Below are positions 1 through 6,939 of a stretch of DNA of 9,783 bases, piece by piece. The notes beneath the pieces are model-generated. The model made no database searches. It was not told the origin of the DNA and worked only from the letters and a program-made list of their open reading frames with translations. Numbering within the stretch: position 1 is the stretch's first letter; each line of letters begins with the position of its first letter. Source of the stretch: Pseudomonadota bacterium (GTDB lineage Bacteria; Pseudomonadota; Alphaproteobacteria; Rhizobiales; Rhizobiaceae); assembly GCA_023451915.1 (NCBI GenBank), contig JAEXXS010000311.1, positions 1 to 9,783 of the forward strand. The letters are read 5' to 3'. Both the position numbers and the translations under genes were made by a program.

Positions 1-263
1 CGCCGCCGGGTGACGACGATTATATGCCGACGACATTTGAAGCGGTCATCGGCGGCAATCAGCTCACCATGTGCTCGATCATCGAGAACAAGTTCCGCAT
101 CCGTCCGCCGCATATTTTCCTAAGACCGGATGTCGGCCGGATCGGGCTGCTCGATTTCCTGAAATTCGAACAGATACTCGCCCAGAGCGCAGGTGTTCGC
201 GAAGAGCTGAAACAAGCCCTCGATCGCATTATCGAGGGGGATAATCTTCCGACGCCTTCTTAA
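1..263 (+). CDS. Patatin-like phospholipase family protein, C-terminal fragment
   Basis: The reading frame is open from base 3 to the TAA at 261-263, with no stop before the left edge, so this is the 3' end of a gene that begins outside the window. The ATG at 24 is internal. The visible ~86 residues contain a proline- and hydrophobic-rich stretch ending in RPDVGRIGLLDFLKFEQIL. This resembles the C-terminal part of RssA-type bacterial patatins, where a 'P-D-(V/I)-x-I-x-P' strand is followed by an 'LDF..a..i' helix. Patatins are serine lipid acyl hydrolases with a GxSxG/Asp dyad. The catalytic Ser and Asp would lie upstream and cannot be checked here. The gene converges on the antiporter gene, with 9 bases between the stop codons. 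Assignment rests on one short motif region, so the family call is moderate and the substrate is unknown. Confidence 0.62.
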   Translation, partial: PPGDDDYMPTTFEAVIGGNQLTMCSIIENKFRIRPPHIFLRPDVGRIGLLDFLKFEQILAQSAGVREELKQALDRIIEGDNLPTPS

Positions 264-285
264 CCCGCCGGTTCATTCGGCGGGT
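263..285. terminator. Hairpin spanning both stop codons of a convergent gene pair, candidate bidirectional terminator
   Basis: Bases 263-270 (ACCCGCCG) pair perfectly with 278-285 (CGGCGGGT), giving an 8-bp GC-rich stem and a 7-base loop at 271-277. The left arm starts at the last base of the phospholipase TAA. The loop contains most of the reversed stop codon of the antiporter gene (273-275). The position between two convergent genes fits a shared terminator. No U-tract follows on either strand, so it is not a textbook intrinsic terminator. It may act with Rho or mainly protect 3' ends. Structure is seen; function is inferred. Confidence 0.45.
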
Positions 286-2117
286 ATTGCATCTTCCATC
301 GTATCGTCATTGGCGGCGGGCGAAGGCGCGTCGACCGTCTTGTCGATGCGCTGGCCTTCACGGGTCGGCTTGACCAGAGGTTCAGGCGTAACCGGCTTGT
401 TGAACAGCAAATGCCGCCCGGCCATGATGCCCTCAGACGCTTGCACGTGCAGGCGGTCCTCGTCACGCTGGCGCACATCCTCGCGAATGGCATAGGCGTT
501 GTTTTCCGCCATGCCGAGACCTTCCAGCGCGCGCTGCCCGAAGAGCAGACCGGATTCGAAGGTTTCACGCAACTCGTACTCCACGCCCTGCGCCCGCAGC
601 TGCAAAGTATGCTCGCGATCATAGGAGCGCACAAACAGGCGCACATCCGGATAGTCGGACTGGATCAGATTGACGATATGGTTGGTCGTTTCCTTGTTAT
701 GGGTGCAGACCGCGACGATCTTGGCCTTGCGGATGCCGGAAGCTTCCAGCACGTCCTTGCGAGTGCCGTCGCCGAAATAGATGCGGAAACCGAACTTTCC
801 AGCGGCGCGCACGCGGTTGGGCGACTTGTCGATCACCGTCACGTCGATGCCGCCTGCCAGCAGAATCTGGGAGGCGATCTGGCCGTAACGCGAAAAGCCG
901 ATCATCAACACGTCCGAGCCGGCGCCTTCGAAATCCTCTTCGATTTCATCGACTGGCTTATCCTTGATGAGAAGCTTCGAGCCGATGGCCACGGAAAGCG
1001 GGGTCAGCGCCATGGACACGGTGACAGCTGCCACCAGTTCCGAGCCAAGTGCGCTTGAGATGATCGCCGCAGCAGAAGCAGCCGAGAACAGCACGAAGGC
1101 GAACTCGCCGCCCTGCGGCAGCAGAAAGGCGATGCGCACGGCGTCGTTATGGCTGGAGCGGAAAATGCGGCAGAGCACATAGATCACGGCGATCTTCGCG
1201 GCCATGAAAACCGGCACGGCCAGAAGGATCGTCTTCCAATATTCCAGGATCACGCTGAGATTGAGCGACAGGCCCACAGCAACAAAGAACAGGCCGAGGA
1301 AAATACCGCGGAACGGTTCGATATCGGCTTCCAGTTCGTGGCGATATGAGGACTCGGCCAGGAGCACGCCAGCGATGAACGCACCCATGGCCATCGACAG
1401 ACCGGCGGCCTGCAATAATCCCGCTGAACCCAGCACGACAAACAGGGCGGCGGCGATCATGACTTCGCGCGCGCCGGTATTGGCGATGATCCGGAACATC
1501 GGATTGATCAGATACCGCCCGGCAACAACAAGCGCGGCAATGGCCGCAACCGCCGTTGCCAGATGAAAGCCCGCGCTTGCCTGCGACGGCTCATTGGGCG
1601 ACAGGGCCGGAATGATCGCCAGGATTGGAACAATGGCGAGATCCTGAAACAGCAGGATCGCGAAGGCGCGCTGCCCGTGTTTCTGGTTGGTCTCGGCGCG
1701 ATCTTCCAGCACCTGCATGGCAAACGCTGTCGATGACAGGGCGAGGCCAAAGCCGATGATGATGGCGGCTTCCGGATTGAGGCCCGCCAGATAGATGCCA
1801 AGCCCGGTGAGCACCGCGCCGCACAAGAGAACCTGTGCCGCGCCCAGCCCGAAGATCGCATGACGCAGCGCCCAGAGCCGCGACGGCTTCAGTTCGAGAC
1901 CGATGATGAAGAGCAGGAACACCACGCCGAGTTCGGAGAAGTGCAGGAATTCCTCGCCATCGGCGATAAGGCGCGCGACGGGTCCAATGGTGATGCCAGC
2001 AGCCAGATAGCCCAGCACTGTGCCCAGCCCCAGACGCTTGAACAGCGGCGCGGCGATGATGGCGCCGCCAAGGATCATCAGGGCCTGTAGGTAGAGATTT
2101 CCACCGGTCGGAATCAT
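273..2117 (-). CDS. kefB: KefB/KefC-type monovalent cation:proton antiporter (CPA2) with C-terminal TrkA-N domain
   Basis: A 614-residue membrane protein expected to exchange K+ (or Na+) for H+ across the inner membrane. Residues ~8-385 form the hydrophobic Na+/H+-exchanger domain, with about a dozen membrane segments. Kef landmarks are GLALSSTAFAMQ (124-135), FQDLAIVP with the transport Asp159 (158-165), GAFIAGVLLAESSYRHELEADIEPFRG (split here as 246-258 and 259-271) with the acidic regulatory loop, and LPQGGEFAF (333-341). Residues ~402-530 are a Rossmann-like TrkA-N nucleotide-binding domain ending in RETFESG. A 70-residue charged tail follows. The frame extends upstream to 2258, but I chose the ATG at 2117: AAGAG lies 8 bases upstream (2126-2130), the family homology begins there, and the extra 47 residues look unlike coding sequence. 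The nucleotide-binding motif reads GFSRYG, with Ser in place of the usual second Gly. No KefF/KefG ancillary gene is adjacent, so glutathione gating is not shown. The gene is divergent from pmbA. Confidence 0.9.
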   Translation of the reverse strand: MIPTGGNLYLQALMILGGAIIAAPLFKRLGLGTVLGYLAAGITIGPVARLIADGEEFLHFSELGVVFLLFIIGLELKPSRLWALRHAIFGLGAAQVLLCGAVLTGLGIYLAGLNPEAAIIIGFGLALSSTAFAMQVLEDRAETNQKHGQRAFAILLFQDLAIVPILAIIPALSPNEPSQASAGFHLATAVAAIAALVVAGRYLINPMFRIIANTGAREVMIAAALFVVLGSAGLLQAAGLSMAMGAFIAGVLLAESSYRHELEADIEPFRGIFLGLFFVAVGLSLNLSVILEYWKTILLAVPVFMAAKIAVIYVLCRIFRSSHNDAVRIAFLLPQGGEFAFVLFSAASAAAIISSALGSELVAAVTVSMALTPLSVAIGSKLLIKDKPVDEIEEDFEGAGSDVLMIGFSRYGQIASQILLAGGIDVTVIDKSPNRVRAAGKFGFRIYFGDGTRKDVLEASGIRKAKIVAVCTHNKETTNHIVNLIQSDYPDVRLFVRSYDREHTLQLRAQGVEYELRETFESGLLFGQRALEGLGMAENNAYAIREDVRQRDEDRLHVQASEGIMAGRHLLFNKPVTPEPLVKPTREGQRIDKTVDAPSPAANDDTMEDAIPAE

Positions 2118-2354
2118 GCTGTGCGCTCTTGTGGTTCGGAGACGGACGGGTCTCGCGACGTGAGGATTTGGAGAAATGTGGATGGGCGTGCCTTGATGCC
2201 CCCCGATTTCAGCAATATAGAAACAAGATATGGCTGCAATCAGCCCGATGTCGACCAAATTGACGATATTTTTTTAGCAAGTCCCGGTCACGACCCGTTG
2301 CATATTGCAATGTCCGGTCAGGCGGAGGCGAGCTTGCCAAAGCGGGATTGTGCA
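2118..2354. promoter_or_regulatory. Divergent intergenic region between the antiporter gene and pmbA
   Basis: This ~237-base region separates two divergently transcribed genes and should hold both promoters. It is locally AT-richer around 2210-2280, including a run of seven T at 2269-2275. On the minus strand TATATT (complement of 2214-2219) matches five of six bases of a -10 box and would give an antiporter leader of roughly 90 bases. Its -35 partner, CTGATT at an 18-base spacing, is poor. On the plus strand TTGACG at 2260-2265 resembles a -35 box, but no good -10 sits 16-18 bases downstream. Open frames cross the region on both strands (the kefB frame to 2258 and the pmbA frame back to 2121). 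I consider these chance extensions. Confidence 0.5.
2214..2219 (-). promoter_or_regulatory. Possible -10 element for the antiporter gene
   Basis: Read on the minus strand these bases are TATATT, one mismatch from the sigma-70 consensus, in the AT-rich part of the divergent region. The -35 partner is weak, so this is a tentative call. Alphaproteobacterial promoters are often poorly matched to the E. coli consensus. Confidence 0.2.
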
Positions 2355-3698
2355 ATGATTTCAGATAATTCGGCAGAAAAGCTGGTCGAGCGTGCGGCCC
2401 AGTTGGTGAAAGCTGCCGAACGTGCGGGCGCCAACCACGCTGACGCTGTTGTGATGCGTGCCCGCTCTGTCAGCGTCTCGGTGAGGCTTGGCAAGGTTGA
2501 GGGAACCGAATCGTCGGAGAGCGACGATTTTGCCCTGCGTGTTTTTGTCGGACGGCGGATCGCCAGCGTTTCGGCCAATGCGGGCGCTGATCCCGACCGT
2601 CTGGCGGAGCGAGCCGTCGCCATGGCGCGGGTTGCGCCGGAAGATCCCTTTGAACAGCTTGCCGACCCGGCGCTGCTGGTGAAGTCGCCGCGCGATCTTG
2701 ATCTTTACGACGGGACGGAAATCGACACCCACCGTCTGACGCAGGATGCGCTGGCGACGGAAGCGGCGGCGCTTGAAGTCAAAGGCGTAACGAATTCCGG
2801 CGGCGCTGGCGCATCGCGCAGCCTCGGCGGGCTGGTGCTTGTCACCTCCACCGGCTTTGCCGGTCGCTATGCCGCCACGCGTTTCGGTCGCTCGGTTTCG
2901 GCCATTGCGGGCGAAGGCACCAAGATGGAGCGCGACTATGATTTTAGTTCGCGGCTGCATTTTGCCGATCTCGATACGCCGGACGCCATCGGGCGTCGCG
3001 CCGGGGAGCGCGCAGTGCGCAGGCTTGGTGCGCGGCAGGCAAAGACCGGTCCGGTCACGGTGGTTTTTGATCCGCGCCTCGCACGCGGCATTGCCGGGCA
3101 TCTGGCCAGCGCCATCAATGGCGCGTCGGTTGCCCGCAAGACGAGCTTTCTGCGCGACAGTCTGGGCAAGCAGATATTAAAGCAGGGCATCAATGTCACC
3201 GATAACCCGCTGCGCATGCGCGGATCGTCGTCCCGTCCCTTCGACGGGGAAGGTATTGAAGGTCAGCCGCTGACCATGGTTGAGGACGGCGTGCTGCAAC
3301 ATTGGCTGTTGTCCGGTTCCAGCGCCCGCGAACTGGGTCTGACGGGCAACGGACGCGGCGTGCGCTCAGGCTCCGGTGTTTCGCCTGCCTCGACCAATTT
3401 TGCCATTGAGCCGGGCACGCAGTCGCCGGAAGATCTCATCCGCGCTGTCGGTACGGGCTTCTATGTGACGGAAGTGTTCGGGCAGGGCGTCGATATGATC
3501 ACCGGGCAATATAGCCGCGGCGCTTCCGGCTTCTGGATCGAAAATGGCGAACTGGCCTATCCGGTCAGCGAGGTGACTATCGCGTCGAACCTCAAGGACA
3601 TGTTCCTCAATCTGACACCGGCATCGGATATCGATCGCAATTTCGGGATGACCGCGCCAACGCTCGTAATCGAAGGCATGACCCTTGCCGGAAATTGA
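2355..3698 (+). CDS. pmbA: PmbA/TldE, TldD-partner metalloprotease family protein
   Basis: A cytosolic protein of 447 residues, close to the ~450 of E. coli PmbA (TldE). Together with TldD the family forms a complex that degrades or matures small proteins, such as microcin B17 and the CcdA antitoxin in E. coli. Visible family signatures are MERDYDF (191-197), a segment from GHLASAINGAS to SLGKQI (248-274), SSRPFDGEG (292-300), and the highly conserved GQGVDMITGQYSRGASGFW (376-394) followed by NGELAYPVSEVTIASNLKDM. No HExxxH metal site is present. That fits TldE rather than TldD, which carries the zinc. The frame is open back to 2121, but the ATG at 2355 has GGGA at 2344-2347 with 7-base spacing and gives the normal family length. 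The in-frame ATG at 2310 has no ribosome site. No tldD gene lies in the window. This is the first gene of a six-gene + strand run, and its end overlaps the next gene by 14 bases. Confidence 0.93.
   Translation: MISDNSAEKLVERAAQLVKAAERAGANHADAVVMRARSVSVSVRLGKVEGTESSESDDFALRVFVGRRIASVSANAGADPDRLAERAVAMARVAPEDPFEQLADPALLVKSPRDLDLYDGTEIDTHRLTQDALATEAAALEVKGVTNSGGAGASRSLGGLVLVTSTGFAGRYAATRFGRSVSAIAGEGTKMERDYDFSSRLHFADLDTPDAIGRRAGERAVRRLGARQAKTGPVTVVFDPRLARGIAGHLASAINGASVARKTSFLRDSLGKQILKQGINVTDNPLRMRGSSSRPFDGEGIEGQPLTMVEDGVLQHWLLSGSSARELGLTGNGRGVRSGSGVSPASTNFAIEPGTQSPEDLIRAVGTGFYVTEVFGQGVDMITGQYSRGASGFWIENGELAYPVSEVTIASNLKDMFLNLTPASDIDRNFGMTAPTLVIEGMTLAGN
3672..3676 (+). promoter_or_regulatory. 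Ribosome binding site GAAGG deciding a TTG start
   Basis: GAAGG inside the end of pmbA lies 8 bases before the TTG at 3685. It is the main reason for placing the start of the phosphatase gene there, because the next ATG (3769) would cut off the conserved first helix. Confidence 0.5.
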
Positions 3699-4482
3699 CA
3701 AATACAGCGAGAAGCGTGACGAGTTGGCGCTATTGCGCGATGCAGCGCGCGAAGCCGGGCGCATCGCCATGCGCTATTTCGGGCGCTCGCCTGAAGTCTG
3801 GTTGAAGGACGGGCATTCGCCGGTCAGCGAAGCCGATCTTGCGGTTGATCGCTATCTGAAAGATGTGCTGCTGTCGGCGCGGCCTGATTATGGCTGGATT
3901 TCCGAAGAGACCGACGATGAACGCGCCAAGGCGAAGCGGCGGCGGGCCTTCGTCGTCGATCCTATCGACGGCACACGCGCATATATTGCCGGTCAGGACC
4001 AGTGGTGCGTGAGCATTGCGATCGTCGAGGATGGCAGGCCGATTGCCGGGGTTCTGGAGTGCCCGGTTCGCAAGGAACTGATCGAGGCCGGGCTTGGTCT
4101 TGGCGCGGTGCAAAACGATGCGCCCATCCAGGTGAAATTGCCGCCGGAAGGCGAGAAGGTGACCATCGCCTCGGCCCGCAACATGACCGCCGCCCTGCCG
4201 GAACAATGGCGCGACAGGGTCAAGCTGCATGCATATGTGCCGTCGCTCGCCTATCGCATCGCGATGGTGGCGCGCGGCGAGATCGCGGGCACCTTCATTC
4301 GGCCAAATTCGCATGATTGGGATCTGGCTGCAGCCGATCTCATCTTGAGTGAGTCGGGCGGGGCTATTCTGACAAACGATGCTCTTCCGCTCATTTATGG
4401 CGGTCCGACGCGGAGCCATGGGGCTCTTGTCGCGGCCAGCGGGAATTTGCTGCGTGAAATGTTGAGTGTTGTCGCGGAGTGA
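3685..4482 (+). CDS. Inositol monophosphatase superfamily phosphatase, CysQ-like
   Basis: A 265-residue Mg2+-dependent phosphatase of the inositol monophosphatase / 3'(2'),5'-bisphosphate nucleotidase superfamily. Metal ligands are visible in order: SEET (73-76), DPIDGT (92-97), and HDWDLAAADLIL (210-221), the usual WD-x-A-A signature. SPVSEADLAVDRYL (45-58) is the typical N-terminal motif, and LSESGG (221-226) follows the last metal site. Likely substrates are 3'-phosphoadenosine 5'-phosphate (CysQ activity) or a sugar or inositol phosphate. Family members cannot be told apart reliably by eye, so I leave the symbol empty. The start is TTG at 3685, overlapping the end of pmbA by 14 bases and suggesting translational coupling. 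An ATG start at 3769 would delete helix 1. Its place ahead of the lipid A genes may mean a role in envelope sugar metabolism, but position is the only support. Confidence 0.87.
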   Translation: MPEIDKYSEKRDELALLRDAAREAGRIAMRYFGRSPEVWLKDGHSPVSEADLAVDRYLKDVLLSARPDYGWISEETDDERAKAKRRRAFVVDPIDGTRAYIAGQDQWCVSIAIVEDGRPIAGVLECPVRKELIEAGLGLGAVQNDAPIQVKLPPEGEKVTIASARNMTAALPEQWRDRVKLHAYVPSLAYRIAMVARGEIAGTFIRPNSHDWDLAAADLILSESGGAILTNDALPLIYGGPTRSHGALVAASGNLLREMLSVVAE

Positions 4483-4518
4483 CCGTTGGGTTAATCATGC
4501 CGCAAACCAAAATTGTTC

Positions 4519-4523
4519 AGGGA
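4519..4523 (+). promoter_or_regulatory. Ribosome binding site AGGGA for the DUF4170 gene
   Basis: AGGGA sits 8 bases before the ATG at 4532. It selects that start over the longer frame, which begins inside the upstream phosphatase gene at 4466. Confidence 0.55.
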
Positions 4524-4531
4524 TTATTGTC

Positions 4532-4783
4532 ATGAGTGTCGAAGGCGACAAAAAGCAGCTTCTTCATCTGGTGTTCGGCGGCGAGCTGTCCAAGCTTGGA
4601 ACCGTTCAGTTCCGCGATCTCGAAAACCTCGATATCGTCGGCATCTATCCCAACTACGAATCCGCAAAGACCGCCTGGAAGGCCAAGGCCCAACAGACTG
4701 TCGACAATGCTCATATGCGCTATTTCATCGTGCACCTGCATCGGTTGCTCGATCCTGAAGGTGTGACGCTGCAGGCGGACTGA
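4532..4783 (+). CDS. DUF4170 family small protein of unknown function
   Basis: An 83-residue soluble protein without signal peptide or membrane segment. Visible elements are a strand-like start HLVFGGEL (12-19), FRDLENLDIVGIYPNY (27-42), a helix ESAKTAWKAKAQQTVDNA (43-60), then MRYFIVHLHRLLDPE (62-76). I recognise this as the alphaproteobacterial DUF4170 family. Its alternating strand/helix pattern suggests a compact alpha/beta fold, but no catalytic motif is evident. The start is ATG 4532 with AGGGA 8 bases upstream. The gene follows the phosphatase after 49 bases and is 5 bases ahead of the DUF374 acyltransferase start. That tight link to acyltransferase-waaA-lpxK suggests a link to lipid A or envelope assembly. 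This is inference from neighbourhood only. Confidence 0.8.
   Translation: MSVEGDKKQLLHLVFGGELSKLGTVQFRDLENLDIVGIYPNYESAKTAWKAKAQQTVDNAHMRYFIVHLHRLLDPEGVTLQAD
4773..4779 (+). promoter_or_regulatory. Ribosome binding site for the DUF374 gene (TTG start)
   Basis: AGGCGGA at the very end of the DUF4170 gene lies 9 bases before the TTG at 4789. No usable ATG or GTG start precedes the conserved core, so this site and the TTG define the start. Confidence 0.4.
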
Positions 4784-4788
4784 GCAGT

Positions 4789-5601
4789 TTGCCCGGTCCA
4801 GACCAACATACAACCGAAGGCGAAGAACGTCCGGTCCAGTCAGCGGTAGAACCCGTCAGGCGCAAGAAAAAAGACGGCTTTGCCAAGCGTCTTTGGAAGC
4901 GCGTGCGCGGGCCGCTGGCGCAGTCGGCTGTGGTCAAGTCGATATTGGTCTGGCTGATCACGAGCTATTTCAAACTCGTCTATTATACCAATACACGTCT
5001 GAAAGGCTCAGCCGACCCGCAAGCGCTGGTCGGCAAGGATGATCCTTTCATTGTGACTTTCTGGCACGGCCAACATTTGATGGGGCCGTTCATTTGCCCC
5101 AAGGGCATTGAACTCGTCGCCATGTTCTCGCGCAGCGCCGATGCGGAGCTGAATGCCCGCGTGGCGGAAAAGCTCGGGCTCAAGACCGTGCGCGGTTCTG
5201 GTGGACGCAGTTCGCGTGCGCAGCCCGAAAAGGGCGGTGCGCGCGCACTCCTCACCTTGAAGAATGCGCTGAAAAAAGGACAGTCGGCATCGATCATCGC
5301 CGACATTCCCCACGGCACGCCGCGTGAGGCGGGCGAGGGGATCATTTTGTTGGCGAAATTGTCCGGGCGACCGATCATTCCGGTTGCTTATGCCTTCTCA
5401 AGAAACCATGTTTTGGAGAAGTCGTGGGACAAGACGACGATTCCACTGCCTTTTGGACGGTCCGTTGTTGTGCGCGCCGACAATGTCTGGGTGGATGCCG
5501 ACGCCGATGAAACGCAACTGGAAGAAAAACGCATGGAACTGACGCGCCTCTTGAACGATGCCACGGCGCGCGCCCAAGCGGCATTGGAGAAAGCGAAATG
5601 A
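4789..5601 (+). CDS. DUF374 lysophospholipid/lipid A acyltransferase family protein (LpxJ-like)
   Basis: A 270-residue probable acyltransferase at the inner face of the cytoplasmic membrane. A basic stretch RRKKKDGFAKRLWKRVR (24-40) precedes one hydrophobic segment (~47-66), which suggests membrane association. The DUF374 core shows FWHGQHLM (91-98), RGSGGRSSR (135-143), IADIPHGTPRE (170-180) and GIILLAKLSGRPIIPVAYA (184-202). DUF374 proteins are distant relatives of glycerolipid acyltransferases. The family includes LpxJ, a late lipid A acyltransferase characterised in epsilonproteobacteria. Membership plus the position directly upstream of waaA and lpxK makes a lipid A acyl-transfer role plausible; the acyl donor and position are unknown. 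The usual 'DGPRGPR' loop is replaced by DIPHGTPR. The start is TTG 4789, 5 bases after the DUF4170 stop. The stop overlaps the waaA start as ATGA, which indicates coupling. Confidence 0.82.
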   Translation: MPGPDQHTTEGEERPVQSAVEPVRRKKKDGFAKRLWKRVRGPLAQSAVVKSILVWLITSYFKLVYYTNTRLKGSADPQALVGKDDPFIVTFWHGQHLMGPFICPKGIELVAMFSRSADAELNARVAEKLGLKTVRGSGGRSSRAQPEKGGARALLTLKNALKKGQSASIIADIPHGTPREAGEGIILLAKLSGRPIIPVAYAFSRNHVLEKSWDKTTIPLPFGRSVVVRADNVWVDADADETQLEEKRMELTRLLNDATARAQAALEKAK

Positions 5602-6938
5602 GCGAACGCTGGGCGCGCAATCTATTGTCTGCCTATCGCATGTTCGGCTCCGCCGCCTATCCCTTCGTGGGGCCTTACATTGCCTACCGCGCATCGCGCG
5701 GCAAGGAAGAGCGGCAGCGTCGGGGCGAGCGTTATGGCAAGTCAGCCATCGCCCGCCCGCAAGGGCCGGTCATCTGGGCCCATGCGGCAAGTGTCGGCGA
5801 AAGCGTTGCCATCACGCCGCTGATCGAAAGCATTGCCGCAACCGGTATTCATATCGTGATGACCACCGGCACGGTGACGTCGGCAAAACTTGTGGCCGAT
5901 CAGCTGGGCTCCAAGGTTATCCATCAATATGCGCCGCTCGACCTGCAGCCAGCGGTCAACAATTTTCTCAATCACTGGAAGCCGGACCTCGCCATCGGCT
6001 GCGAATCCGAGATCTGGCCCGCAACGGTACTGTCGCTGGGCGGTCGTCATATTCCGCAAGTGCTGGTCAATGGCCGCATGTCGGATCCCTCCTTTGCCGC
6101 ATGGCAAAAGCGGCCTGCGCTGGCCGAAGCCCTGTTTGAAAATTTCGCCCATGTCGTTGCCCAGTCGGAACTCGACGGCGACCGCTTCCGCACGCTTGGC
6201 GCGCGCCCGGTCAGCGTGTCGGGCAATCTGAAGGTCGATACCGCGCCGCCGCCTGCTGATCCGCAGGCCCTGTCCATGTTGCAGCGGCAGATTGCCGGAC
6301 GGCGCAGTTGGGCTGCGATCTCTACCCATGATGGCGAAGAGGCCATCGCTGCCGAAGTGCACCAGATGCTGAAGGTGCGCTATCCGCATCTCGTGACGAT
6401 CATCGTGCCGCGCCACCCCGACCGCACGCCTGCCATAGAGGCGATGTTGGCGGAAAAGGGGCTGAAAGTCACCAGGCGCAGCAGCGGCTTGGCCGTCGAG
6501 GCGGATACCGATATTCTGCTGGGCGATACGATTGGCGAAATGGGGCTTTATCTGCAATTGACCGAGATTGCCTTTATCGGCAATTCGCTGACCAAGGAAG
6601 GCGGGCACAATCCGCTGGAGCCGGCGATGATGGGCACAGCCGTGCTGACCGGCAAGAATGTGCAGAATTTCCGCGAGTCCTTCCAGCGCCTGATTAAGAA
6701 TGGCGGCGCACGCATCGTGAAGGACCGGAACATGCTCGCCGGGGCAATCAATTTCCTGTTCAACAATCCGCAGCATCTGCGCGGCATGATCAACGCTGGC
6801 GTCAACACCGTCAAGGATATGCGCGGTGCACTTGACCGCACGCTGGTTGCGCTGGAACCGTTCATCCAGCCGCTTGTGCTGCAGGCCCAGTTCCCCGGCA
6901 ATCGCAACGAGGTTGCCTATATCCACGGCGGCATCTGA
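5598..6938 (+). CDS. waaA: WaaA (KdtA), 3-deoxy-D-manno-octulosonic acid transferase
   Basis: A GT-B glycosyltransferase (family GT30) of 446 residues that moves Kdo from CMP-Kdo onto the tetraacylated lipid A precursor at the inner membrane, starting the LPS inner core. Family motifs appear in order: an N-terminal hydrophobic/membrane-anchoring stretch (~8-30), RGKEERQRRGERYG (34-47), HAASVGE (62-68) whose Glu68 corresponds to the catalytic base, ESEIWP (136-141; ETELWP in enterics), VNGRMSDPS (157-165), GNLKVD (209-214), STHDGEE (242-248), PRHPDR (271-276) and GEMGLYLQL then FIGNSL (313-331), with GGHNPLEP (335-342). Length is slightly above the ~425 of E. coli. The start ATG 5598 overlaps the upstream stop as ATGA and has GGAG at 5586-5589. 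lpxK follows one base after its stop. Whether it adds one or two Kdo units cannot be read from the sequence. Confidence 0.95.
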   Translation: MSERWARNLLSAYRMFGSAAYPFVGPYIAYRASRGKEERQRRGERYGKSAIARPQGPVIWAHAASVGESVAITPLIESIAATGIHIVMTTGTVTSAKLVADQLGSKVIHQYAPLDLQPAVNNFLNHWKPDLAIGCESEIWPATVLSLGGRHIPQVLVNGRMSDPSFAAWQKRPALAEALFENFAHVVAQSELDGDRFRTLGARPVSVSGNLKVDTAPPPADPQALSMLQRQIAGRRSWAAISTHDGEEAIAAEVHQMLKVRYPHLVTIIVPRHPDRTPAIEAMLAEKGLKVTRRSSGLAVEADTDILLGDTIGEMGLYLQLTEIAFIGNSLTKEGGHNPLEPAMMGTAVLTGKNVQNFRESFQRLIKNGGARIVKDRNMLAGAINFLFNNPQHLRGMINAGVNTVKDMRGALDRTLVALEPFIQPLVLQAQFPGNRNEVAYIHGGI

Positions 6939-6939
6939 A

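Noticed and set aside
411..1058. 215-codon plus-strand open frame opposite the antiporter gene
   Set aside because: It is antisense to the conserved TrkA-N and C-terminal membrane coding sequence. Its His- and Asp-rich composition is typical of a reverse frame.
2269..2275. Run of seven T as an intrinsic terminator
   Set aside because: No stable GC-rich stem precedes it on the plus strand, and it lies in a divergent promoter region where a terminator is not expected.
2361..3101. 246-codon open frame on the minus strand opposite pmbA
   Set aside because: It lies fully inside pmbA and its translation is arginine/alanine-rich with no family motif.
3730..4419. 229-codon minus-strand frame opposite the phosphatase gene
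   Set aside because: The phosphatase gene has its full set of metal-binding motifs; the antisense frame has none.
5742..6926. 394-codon open frame on the minus strand opposite waaA
   Set aside because: waaA on the plus strand carries all family motifs. The antisense frame shows no recognisable domain and is the usual shadow of a high-GC gene.
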